A stretch of 64,000 nucleotides of DNA from NCBI GenBank assembly GCA_016840085.1, contig JAEOTA010000014.1, forward strand, positions 31,025 through 95,024, given 5' to 3'. The DNA comes from Promethearchaeota archaeon. GTDB taxonomy: Archaea; Asgardarchaeota; Lokiarchaeia; Sigyniarchaeales; SOKP01. The position numbers were made by a program, and so were the translations under genes. Below the pieces are notes generated by a model. The model ran no database searches. It saw only the letters and a list, made by a program, of their open reading frames with translations, and was not told the origin of the DNA. Below, one piece after another: positions 44,257 to 53,292 of this stretch (its first letter is position 1; the number at the start of each line of letters is the position of its first letter).

Positions 44257-44754
44257 ATGTCAAATTTCCTCAAAGAATTCACATTTGAAAAACCACCTGA
44301 AAATATAACATATTTTGATAAAGAACCTTTAAAATTAACTAATGAGTTTGTTTTTTTTCATAACAAAAATAAATTTCGAAAAGATATTACTCGTCTTCAA
44401 TATTTGTTCAAATCTTATACGAGAGCTCCTTTAAGTGCTGCCGGAATAAGAGATTCTTATTTAAAACAGGAAATTTCAGAAAAATACTTGATTGTACTAT
44501 TTACAACATCAGATATAGTTAAAAAAACTGATGATATTATAAAAAACTATTCTGATTTAGAACTTGGTTCTGGTTATTTTCATATTGAAGCAACATCAAA
44601 TTATTTGCTGCTTCTAACAAAAGATATGGATGGTTTAAGATCTGGTATTAACATGATGGAAGAAATATTAAAAGAGATTTTAGAGGATTACTTTAACCAG
44701 CAGAAATTTGATGAATATATCAAAATTCGCCCCTTTAAATTAAAAAACTGCTAA
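44257..44754 (+). CDS. Uncharacterised protein, 165 residues
   Basis: A soluble alpha/beta protein I do not recognise. The order is an N-terminal 70-residue basic region, a strand KYLIVLFTTSDIV, then GYFHIEATSNYLLLLTKDMDG and a helix SGINMMEEILKEILED. The strand-helix end resembles the N-terminal domain of glycosidases that precedes a barrel (as in GH20/GH67), but no barrel follows. ATG 44257. It is convergent with the glycogen phosphorylase gene, 18 bp apart. Role unknown. Confidence 0.45.
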   Translation: MSNFLKEFTFEKPPENITYFDKEPLKLTNEFVFFHNKNKFRKDITRLQYLFKSYTRAPLSAAGIRDSYLKQEISEKYLIVLFTTSDIVKKTDDIIKNYSDLELGSGYFHIEATSNYLLLLTKDMDGLRSGINMMEEILKEILEDYFNQQKFDEYIKIRPFKLKNC

Positions 44755-44772
44755 AGGGATAATAAAAAAAAA

Positions 44773-46494
44773 TTAACTTATATATTTCCATCGTGTTTGT
44801 TTTTTAAGTAAATAAGCTTTTTTAGCATATTCCCTTATCATTCTATGAGTATTAAAATATGCGGCAAGAGAAATCGCATTTTTCTGTCTAAAGATCCACT
44901 CATCATGGTTCATATAAGTTGGAATAATTTGATTTTCTAACACCTCATAAAACGCATTCGCATCAATATCCCAACTATTTGAGACCCCCGGATCATCTGG
45001 ATTTGAGTCATCAGGACCAATAACCCAGCCTGCTAGAGGATTTCTTTTATACCCTTCTAACCACCAACCATCTTGAACACTGAAATTTGGAACACCATTT
45101 AACGCCGCTTTCATTCCACTTGTGCCACTTGCTTCACGATATCTATCAGGAGTATTAAGCCAGACATCTACTCCTGATACGAGCATATGAGAGAGATCCA
45201 TATTATAATTTTCCATCATTACTACTTTTACACCGTAATTATTATATAAATATTCACCTGCTTCATGGATCTCTTTAATATAATCCTTTCCCATTTGATC
45301 TTTGGGATGAGCTTTTCCAGCAAATATAAATTGTACAGCATTTTTACAGATTTTACCTAGCCTATCAATCTCATGGAAAATTAATACTGCTCTTTTATAG
45401 GTTGCAAATCTACGGGCAAACCCAAAGGTTATTAATTCCTCATCTAATAAGTTCCATGAGTGACCTTTCTGGTAACTTATCAAATTGAACTTATTTTCAA
45501 TGTGTGCATCGAAGATATCGAGATCATCAAGCTCAATTGCATTCTCAAGTAATTGAGGATTTGATCTCCAATTTGGCCATTTTCTACTAAAAATTTTACG
45601 AAAAGGTTTAGAGCACCAAAATGGCAAATGAACTCCATTAGTAATATGATCTATTTCATATTGAGGGAACATTTTCCTAGATATATCACCATGTTTTTTC
45701 GCAACCCCATTTCTATATCTCGAGAGTGCCATGCCTAAGTAGGTCATATTGAATTCTCCATTGTCATCAGCCAGTTTTTTTATCTTTGAAGGCATTCTTT
45801 TTTTGAAGACTTTATCTACTAACTCTTGTTTAAAGCGATCATGCCCCGCTGGAACAGGAGTATGAGTTGTAAAAACCATTTTTTCTTTTACTTTCTCTAT
45901 ATCACCATTTAACATGTTATATAGTTCAACCATCGCAAAAGAACCATGTCCTTCATTGAGATGATACGTTTGAATATTATTGTATCCTAAAGATTTTAAA
46001 AGCTTAACACCACCAATCCCTAATATCATTTCTTGAACGATTCTATTCCATTTTGATGTAGAATCATATAGAGAACCTGTCATTTGCTTCATCCAATCTT
46101 CATTTCCCTCAACATCTGTTGTTAATAAGTAAATTGGTAAAAGGTGACCAGATTGACCTATAACATTATACTGCCATGCCGAAACTTTCACATCCTTATC
46201 CTCTATTTTCACAGTAATTGGTTCTGGTACTCTTTCGAATTCGTAAAAAAAATTCCATTCAATTTCTCGTTCCTTTTGATCCCCAAACTCATTAAAAAAC
46301 TGGTAAAAATAACCAGAACTGTAGCATAAACATATCCCCACTACAGGAAGTTCGAGGTCTGCAGCTGATCTTACGGTGTCTCCAGATAATACACCTAAAC
46401 CTCCTGAATACGTAGGAATATTACTATCAACTCCTATCTCCATCGAGATATAAGCTACTGTCGTATCATTTTTAAAACTTTCATTGATTTCCAT
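44773..46494 (-). CDS. glgP: Alpha-glucan (glycogen) phosphorylase, short archaeal/bacterial type
   Basis: A 573-residue PLP-dependent phosphorylase, shorter than the 800-residue type, as in many archaea. It has ISMEIGVDSNIPTYSGGLGVLSGD, VYHLNEGHG-type block (TYHLNEGHGSF), FIFAGKAHPKDQ and the PLP lysine segment EASGTSGMKAALNGVPNFSVQDGWW. It degrades alpha-1,4-glucan to glucose-1-phosphate. ATG 46494. The AT-rich gap upstream (317 bp) holds its promoter. With the nucleotidyltransferase at 54665 and sugar phosphatase it suggests glycogen use. Confidence 0.93.
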   Translation of the reverse strand: MEINESFKNDTTVAYISMEIGVDSNIPTYSGGLGVLSGDTVRSAADLELPVVGICLCYSSGYFYQFFNEFGDQKEREIEWNFFYEFERVPEPITVKIEDKDVKVSAWQYNVIGQSGHLLPIYLLTTDVEGNEDWMKQMTGSLYDSTSKWNRIVQEMILGIGGVKLLKSLGYNNIQTYHLNEGHGSFAMVELYNMLNGDIEKVKEKMVFTTHTPVPAGHDRFKQELVDKVFKKRMPSKIKKLADDNGEFNMTYLGMALSRYRNGVAKKHGDISRKMFPQYEIDHITNGVHLPFWCSKPFRKIFSRKWPNWRSNPQLLENAIELDDLDIFDAHIENKFNLISYQKGHSWNLLDEELITFGFARRFATYKRAVLIFHEIDRLGKICKNAVQFIFAGKAHPKDQMGKDYIKEIHEAGEYLYNNYGVKVVMMENYNMDLSHMLVSGVDVWLNTPDRYREASGTSGMKAALNGVPNFSVQDGWWLEGYKRNPLAGWVIGPDDSNPDDPGVSNSWDIDANAFYEVLENQIIPTYMNHDEWIFRQKNAISLAAYFNTHRMIREYAKKAYLLKKQTRWKYIS

Positions 46495-46810
46495 TTAATT
46501 TCACTATTTTATAGTATTTAATTTGAATATATCTTTACATTTTTGAATTTTATATATTACTTTTAAAATCTATAGTTTAAAATCTTATCGTAATGAAAAT
46601 TGAATTTAAAGTGATTTTTTTTTTCTTTACAGGTAATTTATTTAATATCTAGAGAATTTATAGATAAAAATTAATGGAAAAAAAAACAGAAAAGAAAACT
46701 AAAGGGTAAATAAATCTAGATTTTACCTCTTTTTTTTATTTAGAATATTCAATATTGAATATCTCATTTTTTGATTAAAAGAAAAAAAGAATAATGGAAA
46801 AAATTATAAT
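46495..46810. other. Intergenic region upstream of glgP
   Basis: A 316-bp very AT-rich region. I see only an 11-codon open frame at about 46673, a palindromic stretch ATATTCAATATTGAATAT around 46744-46761, and GGTAAA/TTTACC arms flanking TCTAGA (46707-46729) followed by a T-run. The last might end transcription on the plus strand; no gene is on that strand here, so I make no firm call. Confidence 0.35.
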
Positions 46811-47458
46811 TTAGATTTTTAAAGGTTCGCCACCTTTTTCTAAAATTGCCACCTTAATGCTTGGTTCCTTTTTTTCAAGGAGTTCTTTGAATTTATTTAA
46901 ATCTTTTCCCCAGTTATGCATAGGTATTGCAATCTCAGGTTTTACATCCACGACGGAATCAGTAGCTTCATCAAAATCCATGGTATATGTTCCTCCACAC
47001 GGCATCATTGCGACTGTAATGTTTTTGCTTGCTAATTCTTTCATTTCTGGAATTCTTTCCGTATCACCTGCATGATAAACACTTTTATCTCCAGATCTGA
47101 CAATAATCCCTGCCCATTCATTACTTTTAGGATGATTTGGTTTTTTTATATTATATGCTGGGATTAATTCAATTGAAAGATCCTTATAATCAAAAGTTTC
47201 GCCAAATTTTAAGGGTTTCCCGTTGAATTGACTTAAATCGCTAGAGATACTCGCGGGACCTATTACCACCGTATCATCTTTAAAAATTTTTTTTATACTG
47301 CCTGCATCAAAATGATCTCCATGGGAATGTGTTGAAACAACAATATCGGCTTTTTCTTCTCCCTTCTTAATCTGGTATGGGTCCAAATAAATTACTCTTC
47401 CACTATCTGTTTTAATCTTGAAAGCGGCGTGCCCTAACCAAAAAATTTCCATAGTCAT
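46811..47458 (-). CDS. MBL-fold metal-dependent hydrolase (UPF0173-like)
   Basis: A 215-residue metallo-beta-lactamase-fold enzyme. The metal motif THSHGDHFD is near residue 43, a further His lies in VYHAGDTE and MHNW near the C terminus. This matches UPF0173/UlaG-type hydrolases that act on phosphodiesters or lactones. No partner shows the substrate. ATG 47458 gives MTMEIFWLGHA; the family usually starts at the second Met. Confidence 0.85.
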   Translation of the reverse strand: MTMEIFWLGHAAFKIKTDSGRVIYLDPYQIKKGEEKADIVVSTHSHGDHFDAGSIKKIFKDDTVVIGPASISSDLSQFNGKPLKFGETFDYKDLSIELIPAYNIKKPNHPKSNEWAGIIVRSGDKSVYHAGDTERIPEMKELASKNITVAMMPCGGTYTMDFDEATDSVVDVKPEIAIPMHNWGKDLNKFKELLEKKEPSIKVAILEKGGEPLKI

Positions 47459-47673
47459 TTTTTTTATTTCACCATCTAATATTATTTCTATAAAAGATTT
47501 TTATTGTATCACTATGATTTAATATAAGACCTAATATAACTTTATCACTTTCATAATACTTTTGATGCATCTTAAATAGAGATTTTATTCGCTTTTATAA
47601 GGTTTAATTATTGATGAATCTCAATATTATTTCTAGTCTCTATTTTATTGATTTTAAAATAATATGAAAAAAA

Positions 47674-48872
47674 TTATTTTTTTCTAAATGAAAATCTTTT
47701 AAGTTTCTCCCACGAAATTTTTCCCGTTTTTAAAAGTATTCCCAAAATCGCACCTATTATAGCTACTCCTCCAATTACAGACACAACAACGATAATTGCA
47801 ATGACTCCCGGCTCTAAGCCACTTGGAACGCTCTTGATTAGGGTAACACTTTCTGATACTTCATTTCCCGCAATATCTCTGGCATAGAACGTAATAGTAA
47901 CCTCTCCGTTGGCTAATGCTGCCCACGGTGCTTGGTCAATAGCTCCTGTTGCATTAACCGTAAAATTGGTAACCCCGCCATCAAGGGAATACCAAATCAT
48001 GACTAAGTTGAGGTCAGTCACAGTGAGAGTAAAAGAAGGTGCTTTTTTACCGAATTTTTCTCCTTCAGCAGGTGAATTGAGTTATTAGAAGAATCTCGTA
48101 AATACATGCCACGACGGCAAGCTAATACCGTGTTATTAAAAATCTTATTGTTATCATTGTCAATATCTAATAAACGTATTCCGGCATCAATAGTAGAATC
48201 ATAATGCACATTGGCGTTTTCTACATGGTTATAAGCTATAGTAGAATTTTTACAACCATGAAACAAGTAAATTCCTTGATATTGTATTGAGGTAACCGTG
48301 TTATTAATAATGTAAATATTATTCCCCCCATATGTTAAGATTCCGTGGCGTCCAATGGAAGTAACCACATTTCTTTCAATAGTAATATTATAACAATTAT
48401 AACCCTGTAGTTGAATTCCACATGCTATCCAGTTGGTATTTGTGATTGTATTATTAAAGATGACTCCTCGTGAGCAATTTATCAAATTTATTCCTGCTCC
48501 ATATGAAGATATTGCTACTAAATCAACAATAGTACAATTTTGGATTCTAAAATTTACATCATGTGAATTTCCAATGTAGATTCCACTTCCTGTGGGGGTA
48601 CTACTCGCGTTAATAGTAAGATCTTCTATAATATAAACTCCATTATCATCATAACACCAAGGTTGACTAACTGCCCACGTCCAATTACCAGAATATGTAG
48701 TGTTAGTAGTTGTTAATGCATCAATTTGTATGCCCCCATCATAAACAGATGAATTCTTCAGGTTATTAAAAGTAGTCTGATCAACGCTAAAATTAAAAGT
48801 GTTATTAATTAATAACGGAAACATACAACCTATAACCAATAGGATCGCTAATTCTTTTACTTTAAATTTCAT
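47674..48872 (-). pseudogene. Parallel beta-helix surface protein with one frameshift
   Basis: From ATG 48872: a signal-peptide-like start (KELAILLVIGCMFPLLI), then PbH1-type repeats of short strands with Asn/Thr-rich turns (NISNNTVTSI-like copies: RNVVTSIGRHGI, INNTVTSIQYQGI). At about 48075 the frame changes. The downstream frame continues PAEGEKFGKKAPSFTLTV, then an Ig-like TDLNLVMIWYSLDGG domain and a C-terminal helix (VIAIIVVVSVIGGVAIIG) with basic anchor, ending at 47674. One missing or extra base rejoins a single secreted, membrane-anchored protein of about 400 residues. Whether this is decay or a consensus error is unknown. Confidence 0.7.
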
Positions 48873-49044
48873 ATTCTTATACCAAAATTTAGTTAAGGTA
48901 TGTATTAGTAGGATAGATTTATAATAATATAGATCTTTTTTTTCTCTACATTTTTGGAAATTAAAATAGTATAAAAATTAAGTGACTTAACGAGATTTTG
49001 AAAAGGTGAGAAGGAAAGAGATAAAGATCCATCGATTAGAATTT

Positions 49045-49116
49045 TTAATCTTCTTCCTCAAAATTCCATTCTGGATTTTCAAGAGGTGCTTTCTTAGAAA
49101 AAAAACAAAATTTTTT
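49045..49116 (-). pseudogene. Remnant of a C-terminal tail (EWxFEExD)
   Basis: Minus-strand frame ending TAA at 49045 reads FFSKKAPLENPEWNFEEED, closely like the C terminus of the 119-residue protein at 49930 (ISKKIQLESSEWKFEKED). Upstream on the minus strand the frame meets TAA with no start codon, so only the tail of a paralog is left. The rest of the spacer from 48873 to 49180 is AT-rich and contains nothing else that I can support. Confidence 0.5.
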
Positions 49117-49180
49117 AATAGCTACTATTGTATTTTATAAATAGCTTATGTTATAAGAGAAAGAAAATAATTAATTTTAA

Positions 49181-49633
49181 ATGAAAAAATTAAAAGTCTT
49201 TTTGGATATTTCTGTTTATAGCGCCATGTTAGATGATAGAAACCCAATTCGCCAAAGACAGACGCAAGATTTTTTGAAAAATATTGATGATTATGAAGTT
49301 TTTTATTCACAGATAAATATTGAAGAAATTGAAGCAATTATCGATATAGATATAAAAAACAAATTAATATTATTTTTAAAAAAAGGAAATAGAATTGAAA
49401 TCACCAAAGAAGTAAAAGAATTAACTAAGGTTTATATCAAAGAGGGTCTTATTCCAGAAAAGTATGAAAGTGATGCAATACTACTTGCTTTGACTACAAT
49501 TCATTCTCTCGATATTTTAATAAGTTGGAATTTCAAACATCTAGTAAAAAGAAAAACACGGATAGGTGTTAATTTAATTAATTTAAAAGAGGGTTATAAA
49601 ACTATAGAAATACTTGCACCACCAGAATTATAG
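49181..49633 (+). CDS. PIN-domain protein (VapC-like)
   Basis: A 150-residue PIN-domain nuclease candidate. Acidic residues appear in KVFLDISVYSAMLDD, the mid-protein INIEEIEAIIDID and the C-terminal half (SDAILLALTTIHSLDILISWNFKHLV), which matches the Asp/Glu positions of PIN-fold RNases. The protein ends with IEILAPPEL. It is followed directly by a small acidic/basic protein (49646), so the pair could be a toxin-antitoxin-like module with the PIN gene first. ATG 49181. Confidence 0.8.
   Translation: MKKLKVFLDISVYSAMLDDRNPIRQRQTQDFLKNIDDYEVFYSQINIEEIEAIIDIDIKNKLILFLKKGNRIEITKEVKELTKVYIKEGLIPEKYESDAILLALTTIHSLDILISWNFKHLVKRKTRIGVNLINLKEGYKTIEILAPPEL
49604..49620 (+). repeat. 17-bp direct repeat, copy 1
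   Basis: ATAGAAATACTTGCACC lies at the 3' end of the PIN gene (codes IEILAP). An identical copy is at 49818-49834, after the small partner gene. The second copy is followed by CTTAAAATGA, which in the same frame reads IEILAPLK-stop. It looks like a duplicated gene tail. Confidence 0.6.
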
Positions 49634-49645
49634 AGGTGAATTATT

Positions 49646-49813
49646 ATTTTATATGATATCGAATATTTGTTTAAAGATTTGGATTTGACAAATGAGGAAA
49701 AAGAAAATTTGATAAAAGAATTAAGAGAAGAATTTCCTCAAGATGAAATGCTTTTTGAGATACATCTTTATCGATTAGTTCAGTATTTAAAAAAACAAAG
49801 AAGTAAGAAATAA
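49646..49813 (+). CDS. Small partner of the PIN protein, apparent ATT start
   Basis: A 55-residue frame, ILYDIEYLFKDLDLTN then helix ENLIKELREEFPQDEMLFEI and a basic end. A strong ribosome-binding site GAGGTGA (49633-49639) sits right after the PIN stop, but in frame there is only ATT at 49640, 49643 or 49646, no ATG, GTG or TTG at correct distance. ATT 49646 is best spaced. It is either a non-standard start or a lost ATG. As the likely antitoxin or regulator it would be translated from the PIN transcript. Confidence 0.5.
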   Translation: MLYDIEYLFKDLDLTNEEKENLIKELREEFPQDEMLFEIHLYRLVQYLKKQRSKK

Positions 49814-49817
49814 ATCA

Positions 49818-49834
49818 ATAGAAATACTTGCACC
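49818..49834 (+). repeat. 17-bp direct repeat, copy 2
   Basis: Identical to copy 1 at 49604-49620. It lies 5 bp after the small partner gene stops, so a copy of the PIN tail seems to have been left by a duplication or deletion of a second PIN gene. The rest of the spacer to 49930 shows nothing I can assign. Confidence 0.6.
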
Positions 49835-49929
49835 CTTAAAATGAACTTGATACGGAAGTAAAACTTAATACTGAAAGTAGAAGATTAATACAAAATGAGT
49901 AAAGAAAAATCAGATCTTAAAAAGTGAAA

Positions 49930-50289
49930 TTAATCCTCTTTCTCAAATTTCCATTCGGAGCTTTCGAGCTGAATTTTCTTAGAAATCCCAAATGTATCAT
50001 CTTTTGAAATAGCTATTTCTTTTGTTCGTTCTAAGAATAATCTATTTTGAAACTCAGGAATTTGATTTATTAAAGGTGGTTTCTGAAGAGTAGTACTAAA
50101 GCCATTTAATTTTTTGGGAATAATATCTTTCGAGATTTCTTTCTTTAATTTCGCGTTTTTTTTGAAGAAAGGATTTTCAATGCGCGAAAAGGCTAGTCTC
50201 TTTATACTGAGTAAGCCTTTAGGAGCAGTAGATCTTAAAATTCGGCAGGTAGGGCAATTAATTTCATCTAAACCATGAATACACGTCAT
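49930..50289 (-). CDS. Small protein with N-terminal Cys motif and EWxFEExD tail
   Basis: A 119-residue basic protein. The N terminus is MTCIHGLDEINCPTCR, a C-x-H ... CxxC set that could bind zinc, followed by a positively charged, low-complexity region and a C-terminal tail ISKKIQLESSEWKFEKED. That tail recurs as a remnant at 49045. The motif suggests a binding peptide at the end of a flexible protein. ATG 50289. Function unknown. Confidence 0.55.
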   Translation of the reverse strand: MTCIHGLDEINCPTCRILRSTAPKGLLSIKRLAFSRIENPFFKKNAKLKKEISKDIIPKKLNGFSTTLQKPPLINQIPEFQNRLFLERTKEIAISKDDTFGISKKIQLESSEWKFEKED

Positions 50290-50425
50290 TTTTTCTATAA
50301 CAGTTATTTTTTCAAATTCTAAGTATTTCGAATTATTTGTATCATTTAATTCTTTTTATTATAATTTTTCATATACTTTAAAAAAACAGACTTCTCTAGA
50401 GAATTTAATATAGATATAATTAAAT

Positions 50426-51205
50426 ATGATTATGATGCTAAAAGGCGTTTTTTTTGATCTTTACGGAACATTATTAATACCTAAAAACAGTAAGAAAGCA
50501 TGGAAAAACTGGTTTGTCACATTTTATAAACTTATGAGAATCTATGGATTAAAATCATCAAAAAAAAAATTTTCAATGGAGTGTAATGGCTTTTTTTCGA
50601 GAACAGAACCCAAAGAAAATGATGTGGGATTAACGATTTATGAAAATAAGATAAGAGATTTTGCCATTGATTTAAACTTAAAACTTGAAAAATCTGAAGT
50701 TAAAAAAATTGCAAATGATTCTGTGAATGCTTGGCATAAATGTATAATAATTGATCCAGAAACGCTCCCATTATTAGAAATGTTAGAAAATAAGAAATCG
50801 ATAGCCTTAATTACTAATTTTGACCATCCCCCGTATATTTACTCAATATTATCTAAATATCAACTTACTAAATATTTCGAATTTATTGCCATTTCGGGAG
50901 AAATAGGGTTTAAGAAACCTGATCCACAGATTTTCCATATTACTCTTAAAAAGATTGGATTAAAGCCGAATGAAGTAGTATTTATAGGGGATAGTAAGGA
51001 AGATATTGAAGGCGCTAACAATGCTAATATTAGACCAATTTTAATTCGACGTCAAAGTTCCAAAAGAATGTTAACCGGTAATGATTATTTTTCAAAGAAA
51101 ATAGCTAAAAGACGTAATTCGCAAAATCTGGGGATTAAACCGTGGAAGATCATTTCAAACTTAAGGGATTTATATAAATTACTTAATTTATTTATAATTT
51201 TGTAA
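50426..51205 (+). CDS. HAD-superfamily hydrolase
   Basis: A 259-residue phosphatase-like HAD protein. Motif I is FFDLYGTLL (Asp10 region), motif II the TNF segment near residue 128, motif III KKPDPQIF, motif IV FIGDSKEDIEGANNA. The arrangement with a helical cap after motif I matches the HAD subfamily IA. Substrate unknown. ATG 50426 or the third ATG (50435) may start it; the latter gives MLKGVFFDL. It has a long basic C-terminal extension (about 30 residues) beyond the usual fold. Confidence 0.88.
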   Translation: MIMMLKGVFFDLYGTLLIPKNSKKAWKNWFVTFYKLMRIYGLKSSKKKFSMECNGFFSRTEPKENDVGLTIYENKIRDFAIDLNLKLEKSEVKKIANDSVNAWHKCIIIDPETLPLLEMLENKKSIALITNFDHPPYIYSILSKYQLTKYFEFIAISGEIGFKKPDPQIFHITLKKIGLKPNEVVFIGDSKEDIEGANNANIRPILIRRQSSKRMLTGNDYFSKKIAKRRNSQNLGIKPWKIISNLRDLYKLLNLFIIL

Positions 51206-51359
51206 AAAATTTAGCCCTAAATCTCTAGAAAACAACTAAAAAATTGAATTTTTGTAAAATTTTTAAATCTAAAGCAATTTATTTTAATATTCAAAATTAT
51301 TAATAAAAATTTGAAATCTCTTTAAAAAACAACTTTAAAACCGAAAAAGTGAAAAAAAA

Positions 51360-53126
51360 ATGGCTGAATGGCAAGTAAATGAAGAAAAAGCTTGGTTTAA
51401 AAAATGGTGGCCAGAAAAAACTCCTAAAAATTATGATTTTGAAAAAATTTCTCTAGGAGAATTTTTTGAGAGACAACGAAAGAAATATGCTAATGAACAT
51501 ATGATGTGGTTCATAGAATCATGGATGACATATGATGAAGCTGGAAGAGCTATAGATTCATTAGCGACAGCACTCCATAAATTAGGAATTAAAAAAGGAG
51601 ATGTAGTTGCATTTTTAATGCCAAACTGTTTTCAGTATGTAATTAGTTTTTATGCGTCTGTAAAGTTAGGAGCAATTGCAACTGGTATAAATCCAACTTA
51701 TAAACCTTTAGAAGTGCTACATCACTTAAAATTGACTAATGCAAAAGTGCTGATTACTTTAGATGCCTTATACGGAGAATTAGCTCGCCCAATTATTAAC
51801 AAAACAAATGTTGAAATGGTTATTTATACTAATATTGCTGATCTAGCATCCGGATTGCCAGGTTGGAAAAAAGGGCTAGGAAAAATAGTTGGAAAAATTC
51901 CAAAAGGAAAAGTTGATTTTCCAGGAGCAATAAAATTCTTAGACCTACTGGATACTGAACCTGATCTTCCAAAAGTAGACTTTGATCCTTCTGAACATAC
52001 AGCAACATATTTAATGACTGGTGGTACCACCGGAGTTCCTAAAGCAACTGTTTTAACCCATTTCAATTTAGTAACAAATGCAATTCAATGTGTTTTATGG
52101 GTAGGCGGAGAAGATCCCGGCGTTGGAGATATTGGAGCAATCCCTTTGTTTCACTCATTTGCAATGACCGCTGTTATGAATGTTGGAATAGCTCTGGGAG
52201 GATGGATGATGCTCTTTCCGAGACCTCCTCCAACAGAGGAGTTTTTAAAAGAAATTACTCATATTCCTGCTCCAAAGGGTCTTTTTTATGCGGGTGCTGA
52301 AATTTTATTTAAAAGAATAGCAGATTTTCCACATCTGGAAAAGTTTCCCGGACTAATGGGCCGATTAAGACTCTGTATTTCAGGCGCTGGACCCTTACAT
52401 GCTCCTGTACAGCAATCATTTCAACAGAATACTGAAGGAAGAATTGTAGAAGGATATGGTCTTTCAGAAGCAAGTCCTGTTGTAAGTGGGGGGAATTTAT
52501 TTGGTGAAAGTCCTGTTGGCGTAATTGGGATGCCATTTCCAGGTACTGATTGGGCAATTTTTGATGCAGATGACTTTGAGAAAGGACCAATAGCTGATGG
52601 ACTACCAGGTTCTAAATATGGAGAGGAACATACAGGGGAATTATGCGTTTGTGGTCCTCAGGTCATGCAAGCATATTTTAATCAACCTGAAGAGACAGCA
52701 GAAACACTTAAAACATGGGATGGTAGAACATGGCTTTTAACCGGTGATATTGGCTTTATGAATGAAGATGGAACAGTAGCTCTTAGAGACAGAAAGAAAC
52801 AGTTAATTAAAGTAGCAGGGCATTCAGTATTTCCTGCCGAAGTCGAAACTATGCTTATGAACAATGAGGCAGTATCTGAAGCTGCAGTAGCAGGTTTACC
52901 GGATCCCGCCGGAAAAGTCGGAGAAATAACGAAAGCATGGGTTGCTCTAAAACCAGAATATAAGGGCAAAATTACTGAAGAAAAATTGATTGCATGGACA
53001 GAAAAGAATATGACAAAGTGGAAATGTCCAGCTATTATCGAATTCGTGGAGGAGATTCCCAAAAGTGCTATGGGAAAGGTTCAGAGACGTGTTTTACAAG
53101 AAGCAGATCCATTATTTAAGAAGTAA
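51360..53126 (+). CDS. Long-chain acyl-CoA synthetase (AMP-binding)
   Basis: A 588-residue adenylate-forming ligase. P-loop-like LMTGGTTGVPKATVLTH, EGYGLSEASPV, TGDIGFMNEDGTVALRDRKKQLIKVAGHSVFPAEVE and the final GKVQRR lysine motif are all present. The acyl-binding half has segments of a fatty-acid type (FHSFAMTAVMNVGIALGGWMML). It activates a carboxylic acid, probably a fatty acid, as acyl-AMP then CoA thioester. ATG 51360. Monocistronic, with the MFS gene 166 bp later. Confidence 0.9.
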   Translation: MAEWQVNEEKAWFKKWWPEKTPKNYDFEKISLGEFFERQRKKYANEHMMWFIESWMTYDEAGRAIDSLATALHKLGIKKGDVVAFLMPNCFQYVISFYASVKLGAIATGINPTYKPLEVLHHLKLTNAKVLITLDALYGELARPIINKTNVEMVIYTNIADLASGLPGWKKGLGKIVGKIPKGKVDFPGAIKFLDLLDTEPDLPKVDFDPSEHTATYLMTGGTTGVPKATVLTHFNLVTNAIQCVLWVGGEDPGVGDIGAIPLFHSFAMTAVMNVGIALGGWMMLFPRPPPTEEFLKEITHIPAPKGLFYAGAEILFKRIADFPHLEKFPGLMGRLRLCISGAGPLHAPVQQSFQQNTEGRIVEGYGLSEASPVVSGGNLFGESPVGVIGMPFPGTDWAIFDADDFEKGPIADGLPGSKYGEEHTGELCVCGPQVMQAYFNQPEETAETLKTWDGRTWLLTGDIGFMNEDGTVALRDRKKQLIKVAGHSVFPAEVETMLMNNEAVSEAAVAGLPDPAGKVGEITKAWVALKPEYKGKITEEKLIAWTEKNMTKWKCPAIIEFVEEIPKSAMGKVQRRVLQEADPLFKK

Positions 53127-53292
53127 AATTCGAATTTTCTATTTTTTCTTTTTTTATTCTTAAATTTACATTTAAATTAGCTAGAAAACTTAGCTTTATA
53201 AATCAAAACTAATAGAAGTGTGTTTAATAAAGTAATTATTCTAATGTATTTTTAATAAGATAAAGTTATATAATTTAATCTTAGACTAATCA

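Noticed and set aside
52309..52590. Minus-strand 93-codon frame within the acyl-CoA synthetase gene
   Set aside because: Low-complexity antisense frame, no homology, fully inside a gene with all its motifs.
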